A stretch of DNA of 64,000 nucleotides from Candidatus Thorarchaeota archaeon (GTDB lineage: Archaea; Asgardarchaeota; Thorarchaeia; Thorarchaeales; Thorarchaeaceae): contig JAIZWL010000008.1 in NCBI GenBank assembly GCA_021498125.1, forward strand, positions 1 through 64,000, given 5' to 3'. Below are positions 61,486 to 64,000 of the stretch, in pieces. The position numbers were made by a program, and so were the translations under genes. Under the pieces are notes generated by a model. That model was not told where the DNA came from. It worked only from the letters and a program-made list of their open reading frames with translations, and did not search any database. Positions within the stretch are counted from its first letter, which is position 1. Each line of letters opens with the position of its first letter.

Positions 61486-62682
61486 TTGAACCTGAAAGGG
61501 AAGACTGTTGGTGTCATTGGTTTTAATGCCCGCCCGATTGCATGTTCTCTGAAGCGACTTGGCGCACGAGTCCTTGTCTCGGACTACTGGGGCGATGACG
61601 ATCTTATGGGGTGTTGTGACCAGTGGGTCTCGGTCCTACATCCACAGGCTGGTCAGAGGCAGCGTTCTCCACTGGATGCGCCTGTTCATGAATCGCTTGT
61701 CAATAATTTTCTCAGCGAATTCTCAGAGGATGTCGATTTCGTGGTTCTGGGAAGTGGCTTTGATGATCACTTTGAGACCGTGGCTTTGCTGGAGAAACAG
61801 GTTCGGATAGTCGGCAATGATTCGGCAACATTCCGGCGGGCAAGAGATCGTGGGCAACTCTCACGACTGGCCAAAACACTTGATCTTGGATACCCTCTCA
61901 CGATACGAGTCGCCTCGCTGGATGAGGCAGTTACAGCAGCAGGTGACCTTGGTTATCCCTGTATACTTCGAAGGGCTATTTCTGGCGGGGGCGGAGGCAT
62001 ACATCTTCTCCGTGACGAGGCTTCTCTGCGAGACCTCTGGGTAGTACGTGACAACTTGGCCAAGGATGGTCTGCTGATTCAGCAATATATCTCAGGATCG
62101 GATTATAGTGCCACTGTCCTAGGCACTGGTACCAGTTCGCGGGTGATCTCTTTCCAAGGCCAATTGATTGGGATGCCTTCTGCTGGCCGGAACTGCGATT
62201 TTGTCTACTGCGGAAATTATTGGCCAACTGAAGACGAGATCCCCACTGACCTCCGGGAGACCTTCGAATCATTGGCTGCACGTCTTGGACTTCGCGGTTA
62301 CAACGGAATTGATTTTGTTGTTGATGACAATGGTCGCCCCTGGCTTCTTGAGATTAATCCCCGGATAACCGGTACTCTTGAGATGTTGGAACTCGCAAGT
62401 GATGAGTCATTGATGGCACTTCATGTTCAGGCGTGTAGTGGTCAGCTTCCCTCTGATGAGGTAATTTTCAGACCTGCTGTAAAGATGATCGTCTTTGCAA
62501 GGCGCGATGGAACTGTCCCTGATCTGGCCAAGTATCCTAATACAGTGGATAGAACTCCTATAGGTGTGACAGTACAACGCGGTGATCCTATCTGTTCGAT
62601 CATTGTTACAGGTCCAGACCTTCCTTCATTGTATGGACTGGCGGTAAAGACCAGCTTGGATATCCAGCAGTCTGTCCGTTGA
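61486..62682 (+). CDS. ATP-grasp ligase
   Basis: 398 residues. The pre-ATP-grasp Rossmann part (KTVGVIGFNARPIACSLKRL) is followed by the Gly-rich ATP loop (LRRAISGGGGGIHLL), the segment YISGSDYSATVLG and the metal site IDFVVDDNGRPWLLEINPRI. It joins a carboxylate to an amine or thiol through an acyl-phosphate. It resembles the small archaeal group that includes PurK-like and tyramine-glutamate-ligase-like enzymes; the substrate is unknown. It starts at TTG 61486, as no ATG is near. Confidence 0.82.
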   Translation: MNLKGKTVGVIGFNARPIACSLKRLGARVLVSDYWGDDDLMGCCDQWVSVLHPQAGQRQRSPLDAPVHESLVNNFLSEFSEDVDFVVLGSGFDDHFETVALLEKQVRIVGNDSATFRRARDRGQLSRLAKTLDLGYPLTIRVASLDEAVTAAGDLGYPCILRRAISGGGGGIHLLRDEASLRDLWVVRDNLAKDGLLIQQYISGSDYSATVLGTGTSSRVISFQGQLIGMPSAGRNCDFVYCGNYWPTEDEIPTDLRETFESLAARLGLRGYNGIDFVVDDNGRPWLLEINPRITGTLEMLELASDESLMALHVQACSGQLPSDEVIFRPAVKMIVFARRDGTVPDLAKYPNTVDRTPIGVTVQRGDPICSIIVTGPDLPSLYGLAVKTSLDIQQSVR

Positions 62683-62703
62683 TTTTTGGGGTTTCAAACG
62701 GTA

Positions 62704-63104
62704 TTACAGATCGAATATGTCAATACCTTTCTTGGTCAGTGACTTTTCCAGTTCACTAATGAAGGCGTGAAAATCGTCTAGGTGCTTGGAAACAACCTCG
62801 GCAATTACATCCATGTTGATGCTTCCTTACGATGTGCCATGACCTTCATGAGCCTTGCTGCTTGGACCATTTGCTTGGCTGTCTGAGAACTGATTAGCGA
62901 TTTCTCTGCTAGTACTTCGAAAGGTTTGGAATATGTATAAGGAACTGCACCATTTAAGCGTCCTATAATCTTTAGTGATAAATCAATAGTTGACTGAATG
63001 CGAACGTACATGTTCCATAAGACGTAGCTCTAAAGCTTCGAATCATGTGTGAGCATTTTTGAGCTTGCTTTTTTTACTTCTGCAAGTCGTTCAAGTGCTT
63101 GCAT
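62704..63104 (-). pseudogene. Broken HepT-like HEPN toxin gene
   Basis: Read from ATG 63104, HEPN-like sequence (MQALERLAEVKKASSK) meets an in-frame TAG at 63030-63032. The frame then continues (MYVRIQSTIDLSLKIIGRL ... AARLMKVMAH) to about 62826, where a one-base loss shifts it, exactly at the HXY part of the RX4HXY motif. The downstream frame resumes family-like sequence (MDVIAEVVSKHLDDFHAFI) to TAA 62704. The catalytic Arg position also appears to be Met (MKVMAH). Two lesions plus the motif loss mean no active toxin. It lies 7 bp after the MntA-like gene. Confidence 0.8.
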
Positions 63105-63111
63105 TATAATT

Positions 63112-63510
63112 TCAATAACTCCCAAGATGTTCTCTCACTTCCTGTTTGTATAACTCGTATGATTCCTTGAAGTCAAGTCCTTCAATTAACGCATCTGTGT
63201 AGAACTGGATGGTTAATTCTTTGTTTTTTGAAAATAATAGGATTCCCTCAGAAACGACTCTGTGTCGTAGTAATGGCGATGCATCATTAAGTACTACTAA
63301 ATCGACCTTGCACTCTACAATATCCGCATTGTTATTTAATATTTCTAGAAACTCATCTACATTGTATTTGTCAAGAAATACTGCAATATCCAGATCACTA
63401 AGGGGATGTGTTTGACCACGTGCTACAGATTCAAAGATGTATACGAATATGACGTGATCCGCTCTCTTGAGAGCTTCTGTAATTGCTTCTATATTCACCG
63501 GTTTTATCAT
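63112..63510 (-). CDS. MntA-like nucleotidyltransferase with damaged active-site motif
   Basis: 132 residues of the MNT family. SDLDIAVFL keeps the DxD metal ligands, but the essential GS is ES: VYIFESVARGQTHPLSDLD, a single base change from GGA to GAA. The rest (CKVDLVVLNDASPLLRHRVVSEG) is normal. Because the neighbouring HEPN gene is broken, selection to keep the antitoxin active has probably gone. Unlike the 6 kb pair, the MNT gene here precedes the HEPN gene. Confidence 0.8.
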   Translation of the reverse strand: MIKPVNIEAITEALKRADHVIFVYIFESVARGQTHPLSDLDIAVFLDKYNVDEFLEILNNNADIVECKVDLVVLNDASPLLRHRVVSEGILLFSKNKELTIQFYTDALIEGLDFKESYELYKQEVREHLGSY

Positions 63511-63820
63511 ATCTTAATTATCATGTCTTATTGACGAGCTCTTTTACAGAGTCAACAAATTATGTTTGGATAGGTTGTTTCTACAGGAGCTGTATGAAAA
63601 GTCCACAGACATAGCTTGTTCAAGTCAGAATGAATCCCGAAAAATTTCAGATTCGAACGCTAAATGATTTCATACTTTTCATAACCCCTATTTTACTGAC
63701 TTGCTACACAGCGCTGTTCCTACAATAAAATTGATATACCTAGATGTTTCGAAAGAATCATAATTCATATTGATATGAACTCTGTTTCGTATCGTGGATT
63801 GAACAATCATAAAGGTGATA
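63511..63820. other. Intergenic region with a possible MITE-like remnant
   Basis: No gene seen. GGAGCTGTATGAAAAGTC (63586-63603) matches 15 of 18 bases of the left end of the IS remnant at 902-919. A poorer inverted match (GACTTGCTACACAGC) lies at about 63698-63712, which would define an element of roughly 125 bp. The promoter of the NifX-like gene should be near 63760-63800. Confidence 0.35.
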
Positions 63821-64000
63821 ATGATGCGTATAGCATTTGCTTCGATAAATGAAGGCCTCGAGAGCGAGCTCTCCTCACATTTTGGTCGTTGTCCATACTA
63901 CGTCTTTGTGGATCTGGATAATGATACTGTCAAGTCAGTGACCACGAAAAATAATCCCTACTACAGTGGGCACCAGCCAGGTGTTGTGCCTCAGTTTGTG
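63821..64000 (+). CDS. NifX/NifB-type (COG1433) Fe-Mo cofactor-like protein, cut by window edge
   Basis: 60 codons to the window end, starting at ATG 63821 (or 63824) after AAGGTGAT. The sequence RIAFASINEGLESELSSHFG, then RCPYYVFVDLDNDTVKSV and NPYYSGHQPG matches the N-terminal part of the dinitrogenase iron-molybdenum cofactor biosynthesis fold. In archaea without nitrogenase such proteins are common and often lie with ferredoxin-like or MRP ATPase genes. The remainder is outside the window. Confidence 0.85.
   Translation, partial: MMRIAFASINEGLESELSSHFGRCPYYVFVDLDNDTVKSVTTKNNPYYSGHQPGVVPQFV

Noticed and set aside
1-64000. tRNA or rRNA genes
   Set aside because: I looked for cloverleaf signatures and conserved T-arm sequence in the gaps and saw none that I would support; a covariance-model search would be decisive.

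Overview
The window looks like a piece of an archaeal chromosome, most likely an Asgard archaeon (Thorarchaeia-like). This is an inference from gene content: a Ras/Rab-like small GTPase sitting in an operon with a longin/roadblock-like protein, a separate roadblock-like protein, winged-helix regulators, secreted proteins that end in a Thr-rich stalk plus one membrane helix, an HdrA-rich redox cluster, and archaeal TATA-type promoters. No rRNA or tRNA gene was recognised. Genes are dense, lie on both strands, and often start at GTG or TTG with a GGAGG-type ribosome binding site.

Layout. 1-1.5 kb: the end of a transposase and a decayed insertion sequence. 1.5-7 kb: cation-diffusion transporter, histidine kinase, threonine/serine dehydratase, and an intact HepT-MntA toxin-antitoxin pair. 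7.1-13.1 kb: one long minus-strand operon, tusA - mvhD - hdrA/qmoA-like - hdrA/qmoB-like - small protein - hdrC/E (qmoC)-like - dsrE, a sulfur-carrier plus heterodisulfide-reductase-like membrane redox module. 13-20.5 kb: thioredoxin, M3 oligopeptidase, a pair of paralogous membrane-anchored exported proteins, a radical-SAM protein and an MFS exporter. 20.5-26.6 kb: a divergent ureohydrolase-fold protein, then an operon for a GlcD-like flavoprotein, a GlcF/HdrD-like Fe-S protein and an MFS transporter encoded as two half-genes. 26.6-29 kb: SCP2 protein and methylmalonate-semialdehyde-type dehydrogenase. 29.1-31.8 kb: zinc ribbon / longin-like / polytopic membrane protein / small GTPase operon. 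32-38.3 kb: small enzymes, small membrane proteins, a roadblock protein and a large exported protein. 38.3-42.9 kb: agmatinase-like enzyme, then a lipoate assembly locus (LipT-like flavoprotein, LipS-like radical-SAM protein, two-part lipoate ligase). 43-49.5 kb: a CPBP protease / STAND NTPase-WD40 / small protein operon that resembles an NLR-like defence system, flanked by a coiled-coil protein and a second membrane HExxH protein. 49.6-58.8 kb: two large paralogous surface proteins, two winged-helix proteins (one with a long coiled coil) and an exported metallophosphoesterase. 58.9-64 kb: class-II amidotransferase, aminotransferase, cupin, ATP-grasp ligase, a decayed HepT-MntA pair and the start of a NifX/NifB-like protein.

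Points of most interest: (i) the protease/STAND-WD40 operon; (ii) two near-identical arrays built on the 13-mer ATACGTGTACTAG with fixed 8- and 7-nt spacers, in the same orientation, bracketing about 5 kb (54.76 and 59.73 kb); (iii) the TusA/DsrE/Hdr-Qmo operon in the same window as a LipS/LipT/LplAB-type lipoate locus; (iv) the GTPase-membrane operon; (v) one intact and one visibly dying HepT-MntA locus.
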